Shown here: positions 1 through 6,970 of the stretch, one piece after another
Numbering within the stretch: the first letter of the stretch is position 1
How the letters are laid out: each line of letters opens with the position of its first letter
From: an uncultured Clostridium sp.
GTDB taxonomy: Bacteria; Bacillota; Clostridia; Peptostreptococcales; Peptostreptococcaceae
Direction of reading: 5' to 3'
DNA length: 17,812 nt
Assembly: GCA_900539645.1 (NCBI GenBank)
Contig: UQCY01000024.1
Coordinates: forward strand, 1 to 17,812
Made by a program: the position numbers and the translations under genes
The notes under the pieces: model-generated
The model's input: only the letters and a program-made list of their open reading frames with translations
The model's database searches: none
Told to the model about the DNA's origin: nothing

Positions 1-666
1 GTTTGTTTCTAATAAGAAGAATACAGATTTTCCAAACTTAGCAGCATTTTCAACACCTGCAGGTATTAGGAACCCATGATTTATACTATTATTTAATGAA
101 AAAACTTTAAGTGTTTCTATAATCGAAGTCGTTATAGGAAGTGTTTTTACATCAGTTAAATATTCAATTAAATTTGCAAAAAACAAATCTATATATAAAA
201 AAATAGGTGCGAACACAAAATATGTAAGCGAAACTGTTATAACACCAACAGCGCCGAAAAATATATTTTTGCTTATCATTTCAAAGCCAGTAAACTTATC
301 AAACTTTATCTTTTCTTTTAAGTATCTACATAAAAGTCCGCACAATGTCCCCATAAATATAGATGCGATAAAAGACGTATATGCAGAGAAAATAGATATA
401 GAAAGTCCGCACACAGCTCCAGTAAATGCACCTGAATCACCACCGATTTTTTTACCTGCATAATAGGCTAAAATAGTAGGAAGTAGATAACTATAACAAG
501 ACTGGCTTACTAGTGCCATTTTTTCATTTGGAAAGAGTCCAGAGTTTGAAAAGGCTAGCGAAATAAATCCAAGCATTATAAACAATGGAAGATTTGCAGC
601 GATTATACTACTATAAAATTTAACTCCCTTAGAGAGAAGTCTTTTTAAATTATTACTCTCGTTCAA
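1..666 (-). CDS. PTS system IIC component, mannitol family (3' part beyond the window)
   Basis: Integral membrane sugar channel of a phosphotransferase system. The first 222 codons are present and the gene runs off the left edge. The translation is strongly hydrophobic. Near residue 197 it has LNNSINHG followed by GKSVFFLLE, which matches the NNAINHG...GKSIFFLIE block of mannitol EIIC proteins, so the family call is fairly firm. The start is taken as TTG at 666 because AAAGGATGTGA, one base off a perfect Shine-Dalgarno sequence, lies a few bases upstream. An in-frame GTG at 675 is the alternative. The gene is divergent from the EIIA operon at 945, which lacks IIB and IIC, so this is probably its partner permease. 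Any IIB or IIA domains would lie outside the window. The sugar is not certain: mannitol-family IIC proteins also carry other hexitols or hexoses. Confidence 0.8.
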   Translation of the reverse strand, partial: MNESNNLKRLLSKGVKFYSSIIAANLPLFIMLGFISLAFSNSGLFPNEKMALVSQSCYSYLLPTILAYYAGKKIGGDSGAFTGAVCGLSISIFSAYTSFIASIFMGTLCGLLCRYLKEKIKFDKFTGFEMISKNIFFGAVGVITVSLTYFVFAPIFLYIDLFFANLIEYLTDVKTLPITTSIIETLKVFSLNNSINHGFLIPAGVENAAKFGKSVFFLLETN

Positions 667-732
667 TAAATTCACATCCTTTAGCTTTAATTTATAAATC
701 TATTAAGTTTAATCAATTATCTTTCTTCTATA

Positions 733-741
733 ATTATACCA
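733..741 (-). promoter_or_regulatory. Extended -10 promoter for the PTS IIC gene
   Basis: The minus strand reads TGG-TATAAT, an extended -10 element, about 67 bases upstream of the IIC start codon. No good -35 hexamer is present 16-18 bases upstream, so this promoter may need an activator. The estimated start of transcription is near 726. Confidence 0.5.
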
Positions 742-778
742 ATAAAAGTAATTTACTTGCTTAAAAGTATATCATTAA

Positions 779-805
779 ATTTGGCACTTATCCATAGTGC
801 CAAAT
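779..805. promoter_or_regulatory. Palindromic operator between divergent PTS genes
   Basis: Perfect inverted repeat ATTTGGCACT / AGTGCCAAAT with a 7-base spacer. Its centre (792) lies about 66 bases upstream of the estimated transcription starts of both the IIC gene and the EIIA operon, a position typical of activator sites. The half-sites TTGGCAC/GTGCCAA resemble, from memory, the TTGnCAC...GTGnCAA halves of MtlR boxes in bacilli, but the spacing here is about 3 bases longer. The binding protein is not identified. Confidence 0.55.
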
Positions 806-821
806 AAGGACTTTGTTTAAA

Positions 822-851
822 TTGAAAATGTTATCCTCGTGGAATTATAAT
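822..851 (+). promoter_or_regulatory. Sigma-A promoter for the EIIA-fruK-sorE-like operon
   Basis: TTGAAA (822-827) and a perfect TATAAT (846-851) with an 18-base spacer. This predicts transcription from about 858 and an untranslated leader of about 87 bases before the EIIA start. Confidence 0.65.
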
Positions 852-944
852 ATAGACATAGAGATAAGGGAAACAAAAAAATAAAATAAAAAATAAAGAA
901 AACGGAAACTTAGACTAAATATAAAATTAATGGAGGAAATAAAA

Positions 945-1448
945 ATGTTATTTGGATTTGGAAAAAAGAAAAAAGCTCAGCAGGAAGTTAAAGATATAAA
1001 AAAAGAAGTTGTTGAAAAGAAACCATTATTAATGAAGGAAAACATAGTGCTAAATTGTGAAAGAATGGAAAAAAACGACACTATAAGAAAAGTTGGTCAG
1101 ATACTTGTAGATTCTGGATATGTTAAAGAAGACTACATAGAAGGAATGTTAGAAAGAGAGCTTACTTTCTCAACTAATATGGGGAACTGCATAGCACTTC
1201 CTCATGGAACAAACAATGTTAAGAAAGAGGTTTTAGCATCTGGGATAGCAGTTCTTACATTCCCTGAAGGAACAGACTGGGGTGGAGAAGATGTTAAGTT
1301 AGTAATTGGTATAGCTGGTGTTGGAGATGAACACTTAGAGATACTAGCAAATATAGCTACTAAATTAGTAAGCATGGAAGAAGTTGACAAACTAGTTAAC
1401 GGAAACAGTGTGGATCTAATATACGATACATTTATGAAGGAGGACTAA
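945..1448 (+). CDS. PTS EIIA component, mannitol/fructose type
   Basis: Cytoplasmic phosphocarrier that passes phosphate from HPr to a IIB domain. The protein is 167 residues. The EIIA fold begins at about residue 28 with LLMKENIVLN, and the phosphorylated histidine is H87 in the ALPHGT motif, as in MtlF. Residues 1-27 are an extra Lys/Glu-rich segment beginning MLFGFGKKKK, not normal for MtlF (about 145 residues), and possibly membrane-binding. The start is ATG 945, eight bases after GGAGG. The ATG at 930 overlaps that site and is rejected. The fruK-like gene follows after 3 bases, with its ribosome site inside the EIIA end, so the genes are translationally close. No IIB or IIC is in this operon; the divergent IIC gene is the likely partner. 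Confidence 0.88.
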   Translation: MLFGFGKKKKAQQEVKDIKKEVVEKKPLLMKENIVLNCERMEKNDTIRKVGQILVDSGYVKEDYIEGMLERELTFSTNMGNCIALPHGTNNVKKEVLASGIAVLTFPEGTDWGGEDVKLVIGIAGVGDEHLEILANIATKLVSMEEVDKLVNGNSVDLIYDTFMKED

Positions 1449-1451
1449 TCG

Positions 1452-2381
1452 ATGATAGTTACAGTTACAATGAATCCAGCGATAGATAAAACTGTCGACA
1501 TTGGAAAATTTGAACACGGTGGACTTAATAGAATAAAAAATGTTGAAATCGATGCTGGTGGAAAAGGAATAAATGTTTCAAAAACAATAAAAGAACTTGG
1601 TGGAGAAACAATAGCTACAGGATTTATAGGTGGCACTACAGGTCAGTTAATAGAAAATGTACTTAATGAAATGGGTATAAAAAACGACTTTGTAAAAATA
1701 GAAAGCCCAACTAGAACAAATACAAAACTAGTTGAAGAAGGTGGAATAGTTACAGAGTTAAACGAGCCTGGACCAGTTATAACAGAAGAAGCTATGAAAG
1801 AACTTTTAGCTAAGTTAGAAGGATATGCATCTGAAGAAACTTTATTTGTACTTGCAGGAAGTGTTCCAGCTAGTGTAGATAAAGGTATATATGGAAAAAT
1901 AGCAGATGCAGTTCACGCAAAAGGAGCAAAAGTGTTTATAGACGCTGATGGAGAATTGTTTGTAAAATCTCTGGATTCTAAACCAGATTATATAAAACCT
2001 AATAATGTAGAACTTGCAGAATTCTTCGGTGTAGAAGGAGATATAACAGTTGAGGATACTGTAGGTATGGCTGAAAAATTAATGGCTAGAGGAATAGAGC
2101 ATATAGCTGTATCTATGGGAAAAGACGGTGCAGTATTTGTATCTAATGAAGAAAAATTCAAATGCAAGGGATTAAAGGTTAAAGCATATTCTACAGTAGG
2201 TGCTGGAGATGCAATGGTTGCAGCTATTTCTTATGGAGTAGAGAAGGAACTTTCTTATAGAGAAGCAGCAAAACTAGGTGTTGCAACATCTGCAGGAGCT
2301 GTTACTACTATAGGAACAAAACCACCTACAAGAGAAGTTGTAGATGAACTTTTAGCACAGGTTGAATGTGAAGAAATATAA
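1452..2381 (+). CDS. fruK: 1-phosphofructokinase (PfkB family, FruK/LacC type)
   Basis: Cytoplasmic kinase that phosphorylates fructose 1-phosphate to fructose 1,6-bisphosphate, or tagatose 6-phosphate in LacC relatives. The protein is 309 residues, the usual length. Motifs visible are GGKGINV (36-42), RTNTK (88-92), LAGSVP (134-139), DADGE (164-168), KPNNVE (182-187), and the anion-hole/catalytic GAGD (250-253, base D253). All key residues are present, so the enzyme should be active. The start follows AAGGAGG at the end of the EIIA gene. It is the second gene of a three-gene operon with EIIA and a sugar-phosphate dehydrogenase, consistent with a PTS that delivers a C1-phosphorylated ketose. 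The substrate cannot be fixed from sequence alone; FruK and LacC are hard to separate by eye. Confidence 0.85.
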   Translation: MIVTVTMNPAIDKTVDIGKFEHGGLNRIKNVEIDAGGKGINVSKTIKELGGETIATGFIGGTTGQLIENVLNEMGIKNDFVKIESPTRTNTKLVEEGGIVTELNEPGPVITEEAMKELLAKLEGYASEETLFVLAGSVPASVDKGIYGKIADAVHAKGAKVFIDADGELFVKSLDSKPDYIKPNNVELAEFFGVEGDITVEDTVGMAEKLMARGIEHIAVSMGKDGAVFVSNEEKFKCKGLKVKAYSTVGAGDAMVAAISYGVEKELSYREAAKLGVATSAGAVTTIGTKPPTREVVDELLAQVECEEI

Positions 2382-2430
2382 GCTATCAATAATAAAAAAT
2401 TATAGATAAAAACTTAGGAGGAATTTGAAA

Positions 2431-3696
2431 ATGAAAACAAGAGCAGTACGTATGTATGGGAAAGAAGATTTAAGATTAGAAGAGTTTGAATTACCAAAAA
2501 TAAAAGACGATGAAATATTAGTTAAAGTAATGAGTGACAGTATATGTATGTCTACATATAAATTAGTTGAACAGGGTAAAAAACATAAAAGAGCTCCACA
2601 GAATATAGATACAAATCCAGTAATAGTAGGACACGAATTTGCAGGGGTTATAGTTGAAGTTGGTGAAAAATGGAAAGATCAGTTTAAACCAGGACAGAAA
2701 TTTGCTCAGCAGCCAGCATTAAACTACAAAGGAAGACTAGATTCTCCAGGATATTCTTATGAATTCTGCGGTGGTGCTTGTACTTACTGCATAATGCCAC
2801 ACGAAGTTATGGAATTAGGATGCCTTCTTAACTACGATGGAGATTCATTCTTTGAAGCATCATTAGGAGAACCAATGAGCTGTATAATAGGTGGATACCA
2901 CGCAAACTACCACACAAATAAGAAAAACTACAACCACGCTATGGGTACAAAAGTAGACGGTAATATATTAATAATGGGTGGATGTGGTCCAATGGGACTT
3001 GGAGCAGTTAGTTACGGACTACAGTTTGAAAATAAACCAAAGAGAATAGTAGTTACTGATATAAGTGACGATAGAATAGCAAGAGCAAAATCTGTTATAC
3101 CTGAGGAAAAAGGTGCAGAAAAAGGAATAGAATTAAAATATGTAAACACAGCTAAAATGGAAGATCCAATAAAAGAATTAATGGATTTAACTGATGGACA
3201 TGGATTTGATGATGTATTTGTATATGTTCCAATAAAAGAAGTTGCAGAAATGGGAGATAAATTATTAGCATTTGACGGATGTATGAACTTCTTCGCTGGA
3301 CCAACAAACAATCAGTTCAGCGCTGAAATAAACTTATACAACTGCCACTACACAAGTACTCATATATTAGGTACAACAGGTGGAAATAACGACGACCTTA
3401 TAGAAGCGAATGACTTAGCAGCTAAAGGTTTAATAGAACCAGCAGTTATGGTTACTCATGTAGGAGGAATAGATAGTATAGCAGATGCTACACTTAACCT
3501 ACCAAACATACCAGGTGGTAAAAAACTTACTTATACTCAGATAGACATGCCTCTTACTGCAATAGATGATTTTGAAGAATTAGGAAAAACTAATCCACTA
3601 TTTGCTAAACTTGATGCAAGTTGTAAAGCTCATAGAGGATTATGGAATGCAGAAGCAGAAAAAATATTATTCGACCACTTTGGTGTTGAATACTAA
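2431..3696 (+). CDS. Zinc-dependent sugar-phosphate dehydrogenase, L-sorbose-1-phosphate reductase (SorE)-like
   Basis: Medium-chain zinc alcohol dehydrogenase of 421 residues. Catalytic zinc ligands are suggested by C39 (SICMSTYK) and H68/E69 in GHEFAG. The nucleotide-binding glycine motif is GGCGPMGLGAV in the middle of the protein. The N-terminus (RAVRMYGKEDLRLEEFELP) and the SICMSTYK block resemble SorE, which reduces L-sorbose 1-phosphate to D-glucitol 6-phosphate. The start is ATG 2431, nine bases after TAGGAGG; the in-frame TTG at 2425 is too close to that site. It is the last gene of the EIIA-fruK operon, 49 bases after fruK. With a PTS and a 1-phosphofructokinase it probably interconverts a ketose 1-phosphate and a hexitol phosphate, but the substrate is inferred. 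Glutamine is encoded only by CAG. Confidence 0.8.
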   Translation: MKTRAVRMYGKEDLRLEEFELPKIKDDEILVKVMSDSICMSTYKLVEQGKKHKRAPQNIDTNPVIVGHEFAGVIVEVGEKWKDQFKPGQKFAQQPALNYKGRLDSPGYSYEFCGGACTYCIMPHEVMELGCLLNYDGDSFFEASLGEPMSCIIGGYHANYHTNKKNYNHAMGTKVDGNILIMGGCGPMGLGAVSYGLQFENKPKRIVVTDISDDRIARAKSVIPEEKGAEKGIELKYVNTAKMEDPIKELMDLTDGHGFDDVFVYVPIKEVAEMGDKLLAFDGCMNFFAGPTNNQFSAEINLYNCHYTSTHILGTTGGNNDDLIEANDLAAKGLIEPAVMVTHVGGIDSIADATLNLPNIPGGKKLTYTQIDMPLTAIDDFEELGKTNPLFAKLDASCKAHRGLWNAEAEKILFDHFGVEY

Positions 3697-3777
3697 AATT
3701 TTGTAAGCCTCTATTCAAATTTTTATATAGACTGTGAGTTTTGTTGTTTTGTTCATAGTCGAAATTCTATCTAAATT

Positions 3778-3813
3778 ATGCCGCTTCGAAAAAAGTTTTT
3801 GAGGCGGCATTTC
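3778..3813 (+). terminator. Probable terminator after the sorE-like gene
   Basis: ATGCCGCTTC / GAGGCGGCAT arms (3778-3787 and 3801-3810) form a 10-bp stem with one G-U pair and an A/T-rich loop, followed by the short T-rich TTTCTT. A weaker 8-bp hairpin (GACTGTGA / TCATAGTC, 3730-3760) precedes it. The T-tract is poor, so termination may be partial. Confidence 0.55.
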
Positions 3814-3840
3814 TTATTGATGAAAATAATATGAATTATG

Positions 3841-3869
3841 TTATACTTTATATTGAGTGGAATTATAAT
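3841..3869 (+). promoter_or_regulatory. Promoter for the second pfkB gene
   Basis: A perfect TATAAT (3864-3869) lies 17 bases after a poor -35 (TTATAC). The 13 bases GTGGAATTATAAT (3857-3869) are identical to those around the -10 of the EIIA operon promoter (839-851). The predicted leader is only about 30 bases. Confidence 0.45.
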
Positions 3870-3905
3870 AATTTTTATTTTTTTTATTTTATAAGGAGAG
3901 GAAAA

Positions 3906-4832
3906 ATGATAATAACGGTATCTTTTAATCCTGCTATTGACCAGACAATAGATGTCAAAAATTATGAGTATGCAGGGATGAACAGAATTGAGCATTTTGA
4001 AGTAGATGCGGGTGGAAAAGGAATTAACGTCGCTAAAAACTTAAAGATTTTAGGTGAGGAGCCTACAGCACTTGGATTTATTGGAGGTAGAACAGGTCAG
4101 ACTTTTAAAGAGATGATCAGCAATTTACAGATAAGAAACGATTTTACTTATATCTATGGAGAAACTAGAATTAATACCAAAATTGTAGAAGAAGACGGAA
4201 CTATAACTGAGTTTAATGCAGCAGGTCCTGAAATTTTACAAGACCGTATAAATGAGCTTATGATAAAAATAGATGGATATGCTACAGAAAACACATTATT
4301 TGTTATATCTGGAAAAGTTCCTCCAGGAGTGGATGCTAATGTGTTTAAGAATATAATCAAATTAGCTCATAATAGGGGTTCTAAGGTGGCAGTAGACTCA
4401 GCAGGTGCATTATTTGCTAAGGCTGTTGAAGAAAAGCCAGAGATTATAAAAGTTAAGCTTAAAGACATAGAAAGAGTTCATGAAAAGGAAAATATGAACG
4501 ACGAAGAAATAGTAGAAGTAGCAAAAAAATACATAAACGACGGAATAAAATACGCTGCTATATCTATGGGTGAAAGAGGTGCAATTTTTGCAAATGATAA
4601 GGAAGTGTTCAAGTGTAGCTTTGCAAAAGTTAAGACTCATTCCACAGTAGGTGCTAGTGATGCACTTTTAGCAGGATTTGTATACGGAATAGAAAATAGA
4701 ATGGAATTTGAAAAAACTGCTAAATTAGCCACTGCTATGTCTGTAGGTGCTGTTATGACAATAGGTACAAAACCATCATCAAGAGAGATGATAGAAAAAT
4801 TATATGGAGAGATAAAAGTGACGAAATTTTAA
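3906..4832 (+). CDS. PfkB-family sugar kinase paralogue with altered active-site motifs
   Basis: 308-residue paralogue of the fruK product at 1452. It aligns without gaps over most of its length and keeps NPAIDQT, GGKGINVAK and RINTK. Several motifs differ: KPNNVE of fruK is replaced by KVKLKD (182-187), GAGD by GASD (249-252, with D252 kept), DADGE by DSAGA (164-168), and LAGSVP by ISGKVP. These positions contribute to nucleotide, substrate or anion-hole contacts in the family, so activity may be reduced or the protein may be a regulatory pseudokinase. The start is ATG 3906 after AAGGAGAGG; the upstream in-frame ATG at 3831 has no ribosome site and would add a nonconserved Tyr/Phe-rich extension lying over the promoter. 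It stands alone, with its own promoter and the lysine riboswitch leader following. Confidence 0.82.
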   Translation: MIITVSFNPAIDQTIDVKNYEYAGMNRIEHFEVDAGGKGINVAKNLKILGEEPTALGFIGGRTGQTFKEMISNLQIRNDFTYIYGETRINTKIVEEDGTITEFNAAGPEILQDRINELMIKIDGYATENTLFVISGKVPPGVDANVFKNIIKLAHNRGSKVAVDSAGALFAKAVEEKPEIIKVKLKDIERVHEKENMNDEEIVEVAKKYINDGIKYAAISMGERGAIFANDKEVFKCSFAKVKTHSTVGASDALLAGFVYGIENRMEFEKTAKLATAMSVGAVMTIGTKPSSREMIEKLYGEIKVTKF

Positions 4833-4840
4833 ATTTACTA

Positions 4841-4869
4841 TTGACAGTGAAGTTTTTAGATGATAAAGT
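4841..4869 (+). promoter_or_regulatory. Promoter of the lysine-riboswitch transcript
   Basis: A perfect -35 TTGACA (4841-4846) and a -10-like TAAAGT (4864-4869) with a 17-base spacer, placed about 30 bases upstream of the aptamer. Confidence 0.6.
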
Positions 4870-4898
4870 TTAATCATCAACTTAATATTATCATTAAA

Positions 4899-5056
4899 TG
4901 ATAGAGGCGCGGTACTTATCAGTACATAATAACTTAAGCAGGGCAGCTGTTATTATCGAAAGGAAATACCGCCGAAGTTCAGATTTTGCACCGAAATCTG
5001 TTCTGGGGTATCGTAGAATATGCGATACACTGTCACATCGAGTGGAGCGCTATCTT
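4899..5056 (+). promoter_or_regulatory. Lysine riboswitch (L box) aptamer
   Basis: The leader shows the L-box signature. The 5' strand GATAGAGGCGC (from 4900) pairs with GAGCGCTATC (5045-5054) to close P1. Inside are AGTA, GCCGAAG, TCTGGGG-type and ACTGTCA blocks and the terminal GAGTGGAGCGCTATC, in L-box order. In this class lysine binding stabilises P1 and favours a downstream terminator. It precedes an NhaC-family transporter, a known L-box target named LysW in comparative-genomics work. Identification rests on conserved motifs read by eye and is strong. Confidence 0.93.
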
Positions 5057-5097
5057 GGTTAAATAAAAGGACTTTCCTTTTTAGATTGTAAATACAG

Positions 5098-5142
5098 CCA
5101 TAAATGCTATATTCTTTGTGATATATCATTTGTGGTTTTTTT
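5098..5142 (+). terminator. Riboswitch-controlled intrinsic terminator
   Basis: CCATAAATG / CATTTGTGG (5098-5106 and 5127-5135, one G-U pair) with inner TATAT/ATATA pairing, followed by seven Ts (5136-5142), ends just upstream of the transporter's ribosome site. This is the expected expression platform: lysine excess gives termination. A small perfect hairpin AAAAGGA-CTT-TCCTTTT lies between the aptamer and this terminator. Confidence 0.85.
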
Positions 5143-5169
5143 ATTGTTTTAAAAGGGGAGGATTTATAA

Positions 5170-6798
5170 ATGAGAAATTCGAAAAAATTATTTAGAATCA
5201 TGACGATGTGTCTTATGATTGTCATGATGATGTCAGTAACAGTATTTGCGGAAGGAGAAGCGACTGAGTATGTACCAAAATTATACTCTACAGCTTGGGC
5301 ACTTGTTCCGCCAGTAGTTGCAATAACACTAGCACTTATAACAAAAGAAGTTTATAGTTCATTATTCGTAGGTATAGCAGTTGGTGGTATATTCTACGGA
5401 GGTGGAAATTTTGAAAGAACAATAACACATGTATTAAACGACGGACTTATAGGAGTTCTTTCAGATCCATACAATGTTGGTATATTAATATTCCTAGTTA
5501 TATTAGGGGCTATGGTAAGTTTAATGAACAGAGCAGGTGGTTCTGCTGCATTTGGTAGATGGGCAGGACAGCATATAAAAACAAGAGTTGGTGCTCAGAT
5601 AACTACTATAATATTAGGATGTTTAATATTCATAGATGACTACTTCAACTGTTTAACAGTGGGTAGTGTTATGAGACCTATAACAGATAAACACAATGTA
5701 TCTAGAGCTAAATTAGCTTACTTAATAGATTCAACTGCCGCTCCAATATGTATAATCGCACCAATATCATCTTGGGCAGCTGCAGTAACTGGATTTGTTC
5801 CTGGTGAAGATGGTCTTTCAGTATTCGTTCAGGCGATACCATTTAACTTCTACGCATTATTTACAATAATAATGATGTTAGGTTTAGTTCTTTTAAAAGT
5901 GGACTATGGCCCAATGAAATTACACGAAGATAATGCTAAAAAAGGAGACATATTCACAACAGGAGCAAGACCATATGCTTACAATGAAGATGATGGTAAA
6001 AAAGAAAATACTAAAGGTCATGTTTTAGATCTTCTTATACCAATATTCTCTCTTATAATATTCTGTGTAATTGGTATGATATACACAGGAGGGTTCTTCT
6101 CAGGAGAAAGTATAGTAACAGCATTCTCAAATGCAGATGCTTCAGTTGGTTTAGCACTAGGAAGTTTCTTCGCACTAGTTGTTACAATACTACTTTATGT
6201 ACTTAGAAAAGCTCTTACATTTAAAGAATGTATGGATTGTATACCAGAAGGATTTAAATCAATGGTTCCAGCAATAATGATATTAACATTTGCTTGGGCT
6301 TTAAAAGCTATGACAGATAGTTTAGGAGCAGCTCCATTTGTTGAAGGAATAATGAAAGGTAATGCAGAAGCTCTAATGAACTTCTTACCAGCAGTTATAT
6401 TCTTAGTTGGATGTTTCTTAGCATTTGCTACAGGTACATCTTGGGGAACATTTGGTATACTTATACCAATAGTTGTTGGTGTATTTGCTAATGACCATCA
6501 GATGATGATAATAGCTATATCAGCTTGTATGGCTGGGGCTGTATGTGGAGACCATTGTTCACCAATATCAGATACTACAATAATGGCATCTGCTGGATCT
6601 CAGAGTGACCATGTTAACCACGTTTCAACTCAGTTACCATATGCTATGACAGTAGCTGCAATATCTTGTATAACTTATGTAATAGCAGGATTTACAAAAT
6701 CAGCAGTTATATCATTAATATTTGGAGTTATAGCAGTTTTAGGAACATTAGCATTTATAAGAAGTAGAGAAAAAGCTAATGGAACTTATATAGAATAA
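5170..6798 (+). CDS. lysW: NhaC-family transporter, predicted lysine importer (LysW-like)
   Basis: 542-residue polytopic membrane protein. Family motifs include FIDDYFNCLTVGSVMRP, LIDSTAAPICIIAPISSW, GTSWGTFGI and GDHCSPISDTT, typical of the NhaC/ArsB-type antiporter fold. About eleven or twelve hydrophobic spans are visible. The first 27 residues (basic RNSKK, then a Met/Val-rich core ending VFA-EG) look like a cleavable signal peptide, absent from many NhaC proteins. The start is ATG 5170, seven bases after GGGGAGG. The gene is controlled by the upstream lysine riboswitch, which argues for lysine (or a precursor) as substrate, possibly with sodium or proton coupling; this is inference from regulation, as the family annotation alone would say Na+/H+ antiporter. 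It is transcribed alone and closed by a strong terminator. Confidence 0.85.
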   Translation: MRNSKKLFRIMTMCLMIVMMMSVTVFAEGEATEYVPKLYSTAWALVPPVVAITLALITKEVYSSLFVGIAVGGIFYGGGNFERTITHVLNDGLIGVLSDPYNVGILIFLVILGAMVSLMNRAGGSAAFGRWAGQHIKTRVGAQITTIILGCLIFIDDYFNCLTVGSVMRPITDKHNVSRAKLAYLIDSTAAPICIIAPISSWAAAVTGFVPGEDGLSVFVQAIPFNFYALFTIIMMLGLVLLKVDYGPMKLHEDNAKKGDIFTTGARPYAYNEDDGKKENTKGHVLDLLIPIFSLIIFCVIGMIYTGGFFSGESIVTAFSNADASVGLALGSFFALVVTILLYVLRKALTFKECMDCIPEGFKSMVPAIMILTFAWALKAMTDSLGAAPFVEGIMKGNAEALMNFLPAVIFLVGCFLAFATGTSWGTFGILIPIVVGVFANDHQMMIIAISACMAGAVCGDHCSPISDTTIMASAGSQSDHVNHVSTQLPYAMTVAAISCITYVIAGFTKSAVISLIFGVIAVLGTLAFIRSREKANGTYIE

Positions 6799-6932
6799 AA
6801 CCACGATTAGATATATGATTGAATTCAGATAAGATTAAAGTTGATGAGAGTTTGATTGTTAATAAGCTTGTTAGAATTTTTTAATTGATTTATTGATTAA
6901 GAAATTAAAATATAAATGATTCACTAACCAAA

Positions 6933-6970
6933 AGGAACCGATAGAACTGGGAACTCTATCGGTTCTTTTT
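6933..6970 (+). terminator. Strong terminator after lysW-like gene
   Basis: GAACCGATAGA / TCTATCGGTTC (6935-6945 and 6955-6965), an 11-bp perfect stem with a 9-base loop, followed by TTTTT. The preceding stretch 6799-6932 is AT-rich and no feature was seen in it. Confidence 0.88.

Noticed and set aside
779..805. Sigma-54 promoter (TTGGCAC ... GC)
   Set aside because: The GG and the next GC are not separated by the 10 bases needed between the -24 and -12 elements, and the motif is a symmetric palindrome.
930..944. Earlier ATG start for the EIIA gene
   Set aside because: It overlaps the GGAGG ribosome site that sits correctly before the ATG at 945.
3831..3905. 25-codon N-terminal extension of the second PfkB protein
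   Set aside because: It covers the promoter, is Tyr/Phe-rich, has no ribosome site, and the fruK paralogue begins at the residue encoded at 3906.
4953..5225. 90-codon minus-strand open frame
   Set aside because: It lies across the lysine riboswitch, its terminator and the transporter start; it is a shadow of structured RNA.
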